NCBI RefSeq assembly: GCF_025770725.1
Contig: NZ_JANZKZ010000006.1
Coordinates: forward strand, 62,001 to 126,000
DNA: 64,000 bases
Direction of reading: 5' to 3'
Source of the DNA: Sulfurospirillum oryzae
GTDB lineage: Bacteria; Campylobacterota; Campylobacteria; Campylobacterales; Sulfurospirillaceae
A program made the position numbers and the translations under genes. Shown here piece after piece: positions 19,401 through 26,390 of the stretch. The notes under the pieces were generated by a model. The model saw only the letters and a list, made by a program, of their open reading frames with translations. It did no database searches and was not told the origin of the DNA. Position 1 is the first letter of the stretch. Each line of letters begins with the position of its first letter.

Positions 19401-22400
19401 TCCAATCTTCTTTGGAGTTAAAGCTAGGCATTGCTCTCTCTTCTGATCAAATAGCACGTCTGAGTAAAAACATCGTCTGGATGGTGGAAAAAGTCGTCGA
19501 TGGACAGAGCGTACTGGCTCCAGAAGTCTATCTTGCAAGTACCAATGTAGGAAGCGATGGCGCAAAAATAGCCGCAGGGAATATCGACCTTGTCATCCAA
19601 GATACCCTGCTTAACGATGGCATCATCGCAGCAGATGGCTCACTTAAAGTTGCTACAGGTTCCAAACTCACCAATCAAAACGGTGCTATTACTTCGGGTG
19701 GAACTATGGCTCTATCTTCAGGAGGTGCTTTGGAAAACCTAAGCGGAACCATCACTTCGGGTGGCGACATGAGCCTCCAAGCTGGGAGCATCGCTAGTTC
19801 TGCTCTAACACAAGATAAAACCTATAACTATGGACAAGGATCACAAACTACCACACTAAAAGGTAAGGCTTCCCAGCTCACTTCTGGTGGCAGCCTTGCA
19901 ATGCAAGCCAATGATGACATCACACTTGCCAATACCCATGTTCAAGCCCAAGGTGATATTGCCCTTGTTTCTAGCAATGGGGCAGTTAACATTGAAGCAG
20001 TAGAGACCAAAGAAACCTATGACTTCCAATTAAAAAATGGCTACAACAGAGGCAATTCCATTACCCAAAATGGCTCAACCGTAGAGGGTAAAAACATCGC
20101 TATCAATGCCAACCAAGTGGGTGTCATAGCTTCCAACATGAATGCTAATGAAAACATCGTTTTAGACAGTAAAGAAGGCGTGAACATCTTAGCTGCCAAT
20201 GATCTGACCTACCAGGACACCAAAATTACTAGTAAGAGCGGATTCTTTGGTAAAAAAACACAACAAGACACCAAATATAAAGAAACCGTTGTCCAAAGTA
20301 ACCTTAAAGCCAATAACATCCTCATAAAAGCAGATACAGGCAGTGCCACTTTAGAATCAGCCAATCTTATCGCTAAAGAGAACATCGTCGTTGATGCAAA
20401 AACTGACATCAATGTTCTTGCCAAACAGTACCGAGAAGGTGAGATGCACTCTACGAGTAAGTCTTCATGGGGAGGTTTGAGCCAAAGTGCTTCCATGAAC
20501 AGAGTCGATGCCTTAAATGCCAAAGAAGCACAGCTTAGAACTGAAGCGTTGAACATCATCATGAAATCAGGCAATGACATCAAAGTCATCGGCTCCAACA
20601 TCGATGCCGCGTCAGACCTACAACTCCAAGCCGCCAATGAAGTACTTATAGCAGCAGCCCAAGAGTTTAGCCAAAATGAACAGTGGAGTAAAAAAAGCAG
20701 CTTCAACCTAGGCAATATGCTCACTTCTCTTGCAACATTTGGTCTTACTAAAACAGGACCTGTGTATGAATCAGAGTTTAAGAAAGATGATAAGACCAAA
20801 GTCAGTGCAAAGTCTTCTAACATTAACAGTGGCAATAACATCATCATCGACAGTGGCAATGCCAAAGTGGTAGGCTCGAACCTCAGTGCGACTAACACCA
20901 TCCAAGCCACAACCAACACAGGCTCCATCGAAGTGCTCTCCGCTGAAGAGAGTGCAAAAACTTCAAGTGTCAGTAAAAAAACAGAAGTGAGCTTAGGCAA
21001 TATCTTTGAGATGGCAGAGTCCATTCAAAAAGTTGTTACGCCACAACCGGGTAAAGACCAAGACACAAAGATAAAAATCTCCGTCGCCAAAGCAACCTAT
21101 GACAACTCAGCCACATCAACTGAGAGCCTAACCCATAAAAGCTCATCGCTTACCAGTAAAAGCGGTGACATCGTGATGGATTCTAAAAAAGACATCATGG
21201 TCGATGGCTCCAAACTTGAAGCGGCTAAAACAGTGAAACTCACCACCCAAGAAGGCGATGTCACCATCAAAGAGTCCATAGACACCTTTACTGAAAACGC
21301 TAAAGAAAAACATGCCAGTGCAGAAGTAAGCATCACCGTACAAAACGAATATGTGGAAATAGGCTCTGCCGTTAAAGCAGCCGCAGAGTCCGCCAAACAA
21401 CTTAAAAAAGTCAAAGAGGACTACAGCAAGTATAAAGATGAAGTCAGCAAACTCGAATCAACTCTCAGTGATGTTAAAGCACGCTATAAAGCTAAAGAAG
21501 CAGGCATTGACTTTGAAGACATCGGTGATCTTCAAGACCTAATTGACAATGTCAAAGACAATGAAAAGTACTATGTAGCAGCAATTGCCGCGGCTGCAGC
21601 GGATCTGGCTACTAAAACCGTTGCTATCGCATCTCAAGTCGCTACAGCTGCTGCAAGTTCAGGTACATGGGGCTTCTCCGCAGGACTAGCCCTCGATATG
21701 AAAGGCTCTCAACTGCTCAGTGATGCTGGTTACACCAAAAGCCTTGCTTCAAGTATCTATGGCAATGACATCCTTATAAACACCAACACTGCAACTGACA
21801 CCACAACGACAGTAAGTGGTTCAACCTTAGCAGCAAAAGATAACCTAAATATCACAACCCATGACTTACATGTAAAATCCTCAGTCGATACCACAACCTC
21901 CAAACAAGACAGTAAAGACCTCAGTGGAACGCTATCTATGACCATGTACGGTGGAGGCAGTGGACTAGGAGCTACACTAGGGTATGGCGAAGGACATCAA
22001 AACAGTGATAGTACCACCAATACCAATGCAGAACTCCTTGCTAAAAACATCAACATCACTACCACAAACGATGCTTCCTTTAAAGGAGCCACAGTTAAAG
22101 CAGACGATACCTTGAATGTCAAAGTTGGAGGTGACCTCAGTGTTGAATCTCAAAGAGATAGTAGCTCCTCTAACTCCAAAGGGTTTAATGTCAGTGTCAG
22201 TGCCTCTTTAGGGAAGGATAAAGACTACACAGCAAATCAAAGTGATTACGCAACTCCAGAAGCATATAAAGCTGCACAAAATGCGCTCAATAAAACAGCA
22301 GGTGCTAGAATTGGTAATGGCTTAGGCAGTACAGGAGCCAGCTTTGGAGCCAATACTGGGACAAGCCAAAGTAAACAAACGGTTCTTACCTCTCTGACAG

Positions 22401-24133
22401 GAGATAATGTCAATATTGATGTTGAGAAAAATACGAACATCAAAGGTGCCCTTATAGCTGCAGGTAGTACCAATGAGCAAGGTCAGTTTGAAGATAATGG
22501 TAATCTCAAATTCAAAACCGATACGTTAACCTTTGCAAACTCTAGCAATACCCAATTTAGCTCTAGCAATAGCTTTAATGTAGGAGCTAATATAGGATTT
22601 GAAACAAAAACCAATGCCAAAACTAATGTGAAAGAATCAACCACTAAAGTCAATTCTTCCTCTCTATCACTTAGCAATCAAATGGGCTACAGTGGTTCTA
22701 AAACCTTAGCCACTGTAGGTCAAGGCAAGCTAGAAGTAGGCGACACTGAAAACTCCGATGACCTTACTAGACTTAACCGAGATACCACGAAAGTCAACAA
22801 AGAGCTTTACTCAGGAAGTGTGGGTACTTCGGTGACAGCGGTACTAGATCATAGGTTACTCACAGAAGATGGAAGGAATCAGATAAAAGAAGATGTCAAA
22901 AAAGCAAGTAATGCGCTTAGTGCCATGGGTGATGCCATCACAAAAGATGAAGTAGGACTCAAAAACTTCTTTGAACATCAAGGTGTTGTAGATGCAACCT
23001 ATGAAGTCATGAAGCAGTTTATACAAACCGAAGATGGTAAATATGCCAAAATATGGAATGACCAAGTCAATGCAACACCAGAGCAGATCCAAGAAGCAAC
23101 CAATGCTTTTTCTAAAGTCATTGCTTATCAATACAACATTTCTCTTGATGAAGCAAAACTGATCGCAGCTGCTTCATTTATGAAAGGGGCAACGTATAAT
23201 CAACCTAAATCCAATACGATTGTTGTCAATGCCAATGGCAACAATAATGCACTTGATTATGCAGAGACAACCACCCATGAAGGAATCCATGCTGGCATAA
23301 ATCAAGGGTTTATCAGCAATAGAGGAACTCCAGAACTTAATGAAGCATACGCTAGACTTATGGAAGGATATGGCAATAAAGACTTTGTGTTTGTCTATAC
23401 CAATGCAGGGTATGGTGAAGTAAAAACTGACAATGTCAATAAACCTATCACCCAAGGTGATTCTGCACTGATAGACAAAAACACAGAGTGGTTTATGGAT
23501 AAGGCTATTAATGATCCAAAAAATGTGGATTATAGTACGGATGTTCAAAAATTACCTGATGGAAGATATAAAGTTGTGAATGTTAATTTGAAAGACAATG
23601 ATAAATCAATATATGTTGTTAATGACAAAGGTGAACGTACTGGTGAAAAAATAGGTGAATCAATATTTATAGATTCATTTTATTATGCAGATGGTTCATC
23701 TAAAGCTACTCTAGCGAGAGGAATTATTGATACAACTTCTAAAGAGGGGGCAAATTTTTTAAATAACAAAATCTACTCAGATACTCCTTCTATTGCATCT
23801 TACATAAATGAATGGAGGAATTATAATTTTAAGGATATAGGGGCAGAAAAGTATCCTCCAGGTCAAGAAAGAGCTGATTATACCTATCGAGGTAGTCAAA
23901 TTTATCCAGGTGTTTATGCAAGTGCGAGAGACTTTGGTAACATTGGTGCAGGGTATGTAGCTGGATATGGTTTAATGCCATGGAATTTATCAAAATTTAC
24001 TTTTGAGCGTTTTCAAGCCAAACAAAATGGTAATATTTTTGGAGATGGTACAGAAGTTGGACAATCAACTTCTGCACAATTCCTTGGTTGGGAAAAAGGA
24101 TATCAAGCAATAACTAATAAATTACAAGATTAA
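16490..24133 (+). CDS. cdiA: CdiA-type contact-dependent inhibition exoprotein
   Basis: This 2,547-residue filamentous exoprotein starts at ATG 16490 after AAAGGAAA; an ATG at 16469 lacks a site. Visible parts, in order, are: a signal peptide, then a TPS secretion domain with IIANPNGISVNGGGF near residue 140; FHA-1 beta-helix repeats; a helical segment at about 620-820; and a CdiA-typical block with DQIARLSKNIVWMVEK and VLAPEVYLAS near 1000. FHA-2 haemagglutinin repeats run to about 2000, and a helical pre-toxin region contains HEGIH (2263-2267). The last 200 residues (from about 23530) are distinctly more AT-rich, as expected for an exchangeable toxin, and contain RDFGNIGAGYVAGYG. No VENN motif is seen. 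The toxic activity is unknown; a faint likeness to polymorphic-toxin type 44 tails is unverified. Confidence 0.88.
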   Translation: MTSRQVVSVIVSTVLILNQTLLAAELTIDTSAPKANQADLIKAPSGTTIVNIVTPNSQGLSHNKFSNFNVDSQGLILNNAKTIANTQLAGYISYNPNLTGNNAKLILNEVTGTSKTLLQGYTEVAGVAADVIIANPNGISVNGGGFINTPSATLTTGTPMMNGNLLQGFDISGGSIVIDGDGFNGNNIAKVNLYAKALQLNAKLYADGLNVVIGENTISLDGSVTPKNKSGSGVSIDSTLLGGIYANTITLKSTDKGIGVNLPPEVFAQNSLELLADGSIVASKVVAGTNVALTSQSANVNLTNDVTANNIALNAGKELLVAENKVIQSFQDMTIVAETISNKGELNALLGTGKSSITALGNINNEGLIGGYDVDVKASSIDNTGAFYSKNNLVVTAQTLNNDGVIRSNKAIDLLIESSLTNQANGLIYSDDTLNIAANSAKDKINTVTNYGTIQSDKDIAITAQTLNNTASTPTISQVSTSGSTTVSQGGINDYDVVTTTTQTQIVDIPTTPALIIASGDIALDLGTLNNHYSLIASDGNIVLNATLANNVGKVIVTTTDIVTTQYRNTKSCKKKFGVTYGCHTYAGYRGTFTQSDTTRLPLAGYGIQAKKSITGNVVTLNNISDQLNGSLDAQQIQAKLTTIDSVENNAKNLQKLTTSLTDSTTNAQEMTSDAPTITGAVAAIVTLSDLDTFKTDLASVKTGLQESLDDVKATLSSLEAIVTSIKALGNTGGITHNTTSLESTIAVLKNNITLAESHLTDFDTIKNSLVVVADATAKKQNLIDTNVVMNDLFSQSAQALSTLNITPLSTGLETVGNTLRTEVNTALAQQNNVEYKIITANEGLYQTNTHNALSPTTPVTYTANSSTIIDNITLPKGKYGVFLVDKAKDHPYLIEANPLYTNYNTFISSDYMLKKLDYRPENTLKRLGDAMYETQLVSNSVIRLSGSRYLEGYGSELSQFQGLMDNALSLQSSLELKLGIALSSDQIARLSKNIVWMVEKVVDGQSVLAPEVYLASTNVGSDGAKIAAGNIDLVIQDTLLNDGIIAADGSLKVATGSKLTNQNGAITSGGTMALSSGGALENLSGTITSGGDMSLQAGSIASSALTQDKTYNYGQGSQTTTLKGKASQLTSGGSLAMQANDDITLANTHVQAQGDIALVSSNGAVNIEAVETKETYDFQLKNGYNRGNSITQNGSTVEGKNIAINANQVGVIASNMNANENIVLDSKEGVNILAANDLTYQDTKITSKSGFFGKKTQQDTKYKETVVQSNLKANNILIKADTGSATLESANLIAKENIVVDAKTDINVLAKQYREGEMHSTSKSSWGGLSQSASMNRVDALNAKEAQLRTEALNIIMKSGNDIKVIGSNIDAASDLQLQAANEVLIAAAQEFSQNEQWSKKSSFNLGNMLTSLATFGLTKTGPVYESEFKKDDKTKVSAKSSNINSGNNIIIDSGNAKVVGSNLSATNTIQATTNTGSIEVLSAEESAKTSSVSKKTEVSLGNIFEMAESIQKVVTPQPGKDQDTKIKISVAKATYDNSATSTESLTHKSSSLTSKSGDIVMDSKKDIMVDGSKLEAAKTVKLTTQEGDVTIKESIDTFTENAKEKHASAEVSITVQNEYVEIGSAVKAAAESAKQLKKVKEDYSKYKDEVSKLESTLSDVKARYKAKEAGIDFEDIGDLQDLIDNVKDNEKYYVAAIAAAAADLATKTVAIASQVATAAASSGTWGFSAGLALDMKGSQLLSDAGYTKSLASSIYGNDILINTNTATDTTTTVSGSTLAAKDNLNITTHDLHVKSSVDTTTSKQDSKDLSGTLSMTMYGGGSGLGATLGYGEGHQNSDSTTNTNAELLAKNINITTTNDASFKGATVKADDTLNVKVGGDLSVESQRDSSSSNSKGFNVSVSASLGKDKDYTANQSDYATPEAYKAAQNALNKTAGARIGNGLGSTGASFGANTGTSQSKQTVLTSLTGDNVNIDVEKNTNIKGALIAAGSTNEQGQFEDNGNLKFKTDTLTFANSSNTQFSSSNSFNVGANIGFETKTNAKTNVKESTTKVNSSSLSLSNQMGYSGSKTLATVGQGKLEVGDTENSDDLTRLNRDTTKVNKELYSGSVGTSVTAVLDHRLLTEDGRNQIKEDVKKASNALSAMGDAITKDEVGLKNFFEHQGVVDATYEVMKQFIQTEDGKYAKIWNDQVNATPEQIQEATNAFSKVIAYQYNISLDEAKLIAAASFMKGATYNQPKSNTIVVNANGNNNALDYAETTTHEGIHAGINQGFISNRGTPELNEAYARLMEGYGNKDFVFVYTNAGYGEVKTDNVNKPITQGDSALIDKNTEWFMDKAINDPKNVDYSTDVQKLPDGRYKVVNVNLKDNDKSIYVVNDKGERTGEKIGESIFIDSFYYADGSSKATLARGIIDTTSKEGANFLNNKIYSDTPSIASYINEWRNYNFKDIGAEKYPPGQERADYTYRGSQIYPGVYASARDFGNIGAGYVAGYGLMPWNLSKFTFERFQAKQNGNIFGDGTEVGQSTSAQFLGWEKGYQAITNKLQD

Positions 24134-24150
24134 AATTAAATGGAGACTAA

Positions 24151-24747
24151 ATGAAAAAAATAATTTATTTGACAAGTGGTTTAATTGTATTGCTTATAAT
24201 AATGAATTGTATTCCATTGTATCAAACTTTTTATTATGAGAGTCCAGATAAATCTAAAGTAATCACTTTTTATAGAGCCTTTTATCAATTGAATGGAAAT
24301 TATTATGTAATTCCTTATAGATATGAAAATTATTTGCCCCCTACAAATAATTATTGTATTGAAAAAACAAATATTTTCCAATTTATGTCTATTATTACCA
24401 TGACGGAAAGATATATTAATTGGTATCCTGCTGATCAAAATTATTATTTAAAAGCTAACTGGAAATGTATAGAAAATACGCTAAATGAAAACATTGATAT
24501 AAATAATATTTTTGATTTTAAGATTCAACCAAAAACGAGAGATGATTTTTGGAAAGAAGTTGTTACTCCTAAATATAGCCTTTATTATGTTGAAAATATT
24601 TTTGAGGAAATGAATAAAAGTAGCGTCACTGATTCTATTTGGTGGAAAAAAATTAGATATGGATTACTTTTAATTCTGCCTATTTTAATTTTTTACATTA
24701 TTCTTAATTTTATTAGGAATAAAAATAAAGGGGACAGGCTACTTTAA
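24151..24747 (+). CDS. cdiI: Candidate CDI immunity protein, two-helix membrane protein
   Basis: This 198-residue protein is encoded 17 bp after cdiA, the standard immunity position. It has an N-terminal membrane helix (about 5-23), a central soluble domain of about 140 residues rich in aromatic residues, and a second helix at about 168-188. The base composition is very AT-rich, like the cdiA toxin end. No family recognised. If both helices cross the inner membrane, the central domain would face the periplasm, which would suit a toxin acting at the membrane or in the periplasm. The last codons (GDRLL and stop) lie inside a REP-like palindrome arm, so the native C-terminus may have been replaced. 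Confidence 0.6.
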   Translation: MKKIIYLTSGLIVLLIIMNCIPLYQTFYYESPDKSKVITFYRAFYQLNGNYYVIPYRYENYLPPTNNYCIEKTNIFQFMSIITMTERYINWYPADQNYYLKANWKCIENTLNENIDINNIFDFKIQPKTRDDFWKEVVTPKYSLYYVENIFEEMNKSSVTDSIWWKKIRYGLLLILPILIFYIILNFIRNKNKGDRLL

Positions 24748-24797
24748 TGAAATTAAGCAATAAATCTTTTACATGTAATAAAAAGTAGCCTGTCCCC
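24730..24797. repeat. REP-like palindromic element, copy 1
   Basis: Arms GGGGACAGGCTACTTT (24730-24745) and AAAGTAGCCTGTCCCC (24782-24797) form a perfect 16-bp inverted repeat. The 36-bp centre contains TTACATGTAA. A second copy lies at 25385-25453. GGGGACAG...CTGTCCCC arms are reminiscent of elements moved by REP-associated tyrosine transposases; no such transposase is in the window. Confidence 0.75.
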
Positions 24798-24807
24798 ATT
24801 TACACTT

Positions 24808-24924
24808 TACACTTCTTATGGAAATGAAAAAAATCCAAATGATCCTGTCGATAGAAGTGCATTTGATAAAGACAGAACTCAATACTGGAAAGATAGATTA
24901 AAAGAGATGGAAGGTGGAAAGTAA
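24808..24924 (+). pseudogene. Orphan toxin C-terminal fragment
   Basis: This is an in-frame stretch of 38 codons ending in TAA at 24922-24924, with no start of its own. It reads like the very end of a polymorphic toxin (DPVDRSAFDKDRTQYWKD, then RLKEMEGGK). The stop overlaps the next ATG (TAATG), the coupling expected between a toxin tail and its immunity gene. Its 5' part was probably lost when the REP-like element inserted. This is the orphan cdiA-CT arrangement known downstream of many CDI loci. Confidence 0.55.
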
Positions 24925-25088
24925 TGTTACCAAAATTTATGTATACATATAAAGGAATACGCCCTAAAAATCGTAATGAAGTTTCAGAGGAATTTAATAA
25001 AGTTTTTAAAATTCTAACTGTTGATGAAGCACTTCAAGTGTTAAATGAACTTAAGATTAATAATAATACAGCATTTTATGAATCTTAA
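24924..25088 (+). CDS. Small unknown protein, orphan immunity module
   Basis: This 54-residue frame (starts MLPKFMYTYKGIRPKNRN) is coupled to the toxin fragment by TAATG and overlaps the next gene by 11 bp. I do not recognise it. It could be an independent small immunity protein. It could also be the N-terminal half of a single immunity gene split by a frameshift, since with the downstream 85 residues it would total about 139, near the usual size of SUKH-type immunity proteins. Confidence 0.45.
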   Translation: MLPKFMYTYKGIRPKNRNEVSEEFNKVFKILTVDEALQVLNELKINNNTAFYES

Positions 25089-25335
25089 AGAAATAGTAGA
25101 AGAATATAGACATCCATTTTGGGGAGATAAATATCCAGGTATTGAACAAAAATATTTAAGAATTTCGTCCATAGAAGGAGAAGGAAGTTATTTTTATGAC
25201 AAAGAGACTGATGCCGTTTACGAGGTAGAGTGGAAAGATATGGATGATTTCATGGCTGGAAAGTTGCAACCACTTTTTACTTCATTTTATGACTTTTTAG
25301 AGTGGTATTACAGTGAAGAAAATGAATCCAAATAA
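25078..25335 (+). CDS. SUKH (SMI1/KNR4)-like immunity protein candidate
   Basis: This 85-residue frame starts at ATG 25078, overlapping the previous stop. Its second half (GSYFYDKETDAVYEVEWKD followed by SFYDFLEWYY) resembles the C-terminal half of SMI1/KNR4 immunity proteins, with a beta hairpin followed by an aromatic helix. It is shorter than a full SUKH domain, so it may be a truncated or frameshifted gene. Its position after an orphan toxin tail supports an immunity role. Assignment from pattern only. Confidence 0.45.
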   Translation: MNLKEIVEEYRHPFWGDKYPGIEQKYLRISSIEGEGSYFYDKETDAVYEVEWKDMDDFMAGKLQPLFTSFYDFLEWYYSEENESK

Positions 25336-25384
25336 CGTTCTAGCAAAGAAAATAGGGACAGTCAAAAGATAAAGGGAAGATAAA

Positions 25385-25453
25385 GGGGACAGGCTACTTT
25401 AATGAAATTGAAAAATAAATCTTTTATATGTAAAGAAAAAGTAGCCTGTCCCC
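25385..25453. repeat. REP-like palindromic element, copy 2
   Basis: It has the same 16-bp arms as copy 1 (25385-25400 and 25438-25453) and a closely similar centre; the core palindrome is changed to TTATATGTAA. It ends 8 bp before the second 53-bp repeat. Confidence 0.75.
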
Positions 25454-25461
25454 ATTTACCC

Positions 25462-25514
25462 TTGTTTTAACAGGTTGAATTTTAATAAGACTTCATTACA
25501 ATTTGATTACAACA
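25462..25514. repeat. 53-bp direct repeat, copy 2
   Basis: It is identical to 14118-14170 in the same orientation, followed by about 65 bp of diverged homology. It marks the right edge of the CDI island. Confidence 0.85.
25479..25512 (-). promoter_or_regulatory. Duplicated Pho-box promoter, no gene of its own
   Basis: It has the same TTGTAAT-CAAA-TTGTAAT box (25512-25495, minus strand) and TAAAAT (25484-25479) as pstS. It points leftwards into the REP-like element and antisense to the orphan immunity genes. No minus-strand gene follows. Confidence 0.55.
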
Positions 25515-25797
25515 GGTATTATGCTTTAGAAGAGAATTAAAGTGTTGTTTTGAGGCATTATCTGTCAATGTAAAAGCAGAATTAGGAAATTATAGTAGAC
25601 TATTTTCTATCGATATAAGCCATTAAAACTTATTAATTCTTCAATATAAATTAGTTCAAGCAATAAAGTCTAAAATGACTAAAAATAGGGTTTATTTAGC
25701 CTATATATTAGCAAGTATTTCACTTTACAAATAACTCGGTGGTGTTTGGGATAAAGAGGTCTTTGAACGACACATTGATACACTTTAAATCTTTACA

Positions 25798-25833
25798 TGT
25801 AAACGCCAAAACCTTTGTATGTTGGCGTTTACA
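25798..25833 (-). terminator. Hairpin after hxlR-type gene
   Basis: TGTAAACGCCAA (25798-25809) and TTGGCGTTTACA (25822-25833) form a perfect 12-bp stem with a 12-nt loop, 14 bp after the gene's stop. The T-tract is weak, so termination is likely but unproven. A TTTACATGTAAA palindrome overlaps one arm. Confidence 0.6.
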
Positions 25834-25846
25834 CTCTATTCGAAAG

Positions 25847-26296
25847 TTATCCGTTGTTTGATACAAAAGTTGCCTCATAGGCATCAAGAGTCATCTCCTG
25901 TCCTGTTTTTTTGTCGATTAAAACAGGTTCTGCAATTTCTCCCGTTTTAATATTGATGAAGTGGCTTTTTAGACCTTTTGGGGCAGAGTGTTTATCTCCC
26001 CATTCAAACATAACGACCATTAAAGGGTACAAATCTTTACCTTGTTTGGATAAAACATATTCATAACGTTTCGTGCTTTCTCCATAACTCTGGCGTTCTA
26101 AAATTCCAGAGTCTACAAGGTCGTTAAGCCTTCGTGTCAGTATATTGGGCGCAATGCCGAGGCTTTTTTGAAATTCATCAAATCGTTTAAGCCCCCTAAA
26201 GGCATCTCTAATAATGAGCAAACTCCACCACTCTCCAATATGCTCCAAACATTGGGCTATGGGGCATGGCATTTCATTGTAACTTTTTCGTTTCAT
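25847..26296 (-). CDS. HxlR-family transcriptional regulator
   Basis: This 149-residue winged-helix protein has the family hallmarks: CPIAQCLEHIGEWWSLLIIRDA at 11-32, then FDEFQKSLGIAPNILTRRL. The cysteine near the N-terminus (MPCPIAQ) is where thiol-sensing members react with electrophiles or oxidants. I prefer the ATG at 26296 after GGAG over one four codons upstream. It is divergent from an SDR gene, with a 12-bp inverted repeat between them that is a likely operator. Confidence 0.88.
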   Translation of the reverse strand: MKRKSYNEMPCPIAQCLEHIGEWWSLLIIRDAFRGLKRFDEFQKSLGIAPNILTRRLNDLVDSGILERQSYGESTKRYEYVLSKQGKDLYPLMVVMFEWGDKHSAPKGLKSHFINIKTGEIAEPVLIDKKTGQEMTLDAYEATFVSNNG

Positions 26297-26307
26297 AAGA
26301 TTCTCCA

Positions 26308-26360
26308 TTTTACTTGCATTATTATAGCAAAAATATTATACTATCATCATGCAAGTAAAA
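26308..26360. promoter_or_regulatory. Candidate HxlR operator
   Basis: TTTTACTTGCAT (26308-26319) and ATGCAAGTAAAA (26349-26360) are perfect inverted repeats whose centres are 41 bp apart, about four helical turns. They lie between the divergent hxlR-type and SDR genes. Each arm holds ACTTGCA, in keeping with TACTT/AAGTA-type sites of HxlR proteins. Confidence 0.55.
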
Positions 26361-26390
26361 TTGTATTCAAATAGATCAAAAGGAAAGCAA

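Larger units (their letters stand above)
25336..25846. other. Island right border, non-coding
   Basis: About 510 bp with no gene seen. It contains a partial REP-like start (AATAGGGACAG, about 25350), REP-like copy 2, the second 53-bp repeat with its Pho promoter, AT-rich sequence, and the hairpin after the hxlR gene. Confidence 0.5.

Noticed and set aside
20209-21024. Minus-strand frame of 271 codons inside cdiA
   Set aside because: It is a shadow of the repetitive, biased codon use of the adhesin; no start signal and no recognisable domain.
17900-23500. Possible CRISPR-like or tandem DNA repeats in cdiA
   Set aside because: The repeats are degenerate protein repeats of a beta-helix, not regular DNA repeats with spacers.
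14118-25514. Island as an integrase-driven genomic island with att sites
   Set aside because: No integrase or tRNA target is present, and the repeat is a promoter region with diverged flanks rather than a short att core.
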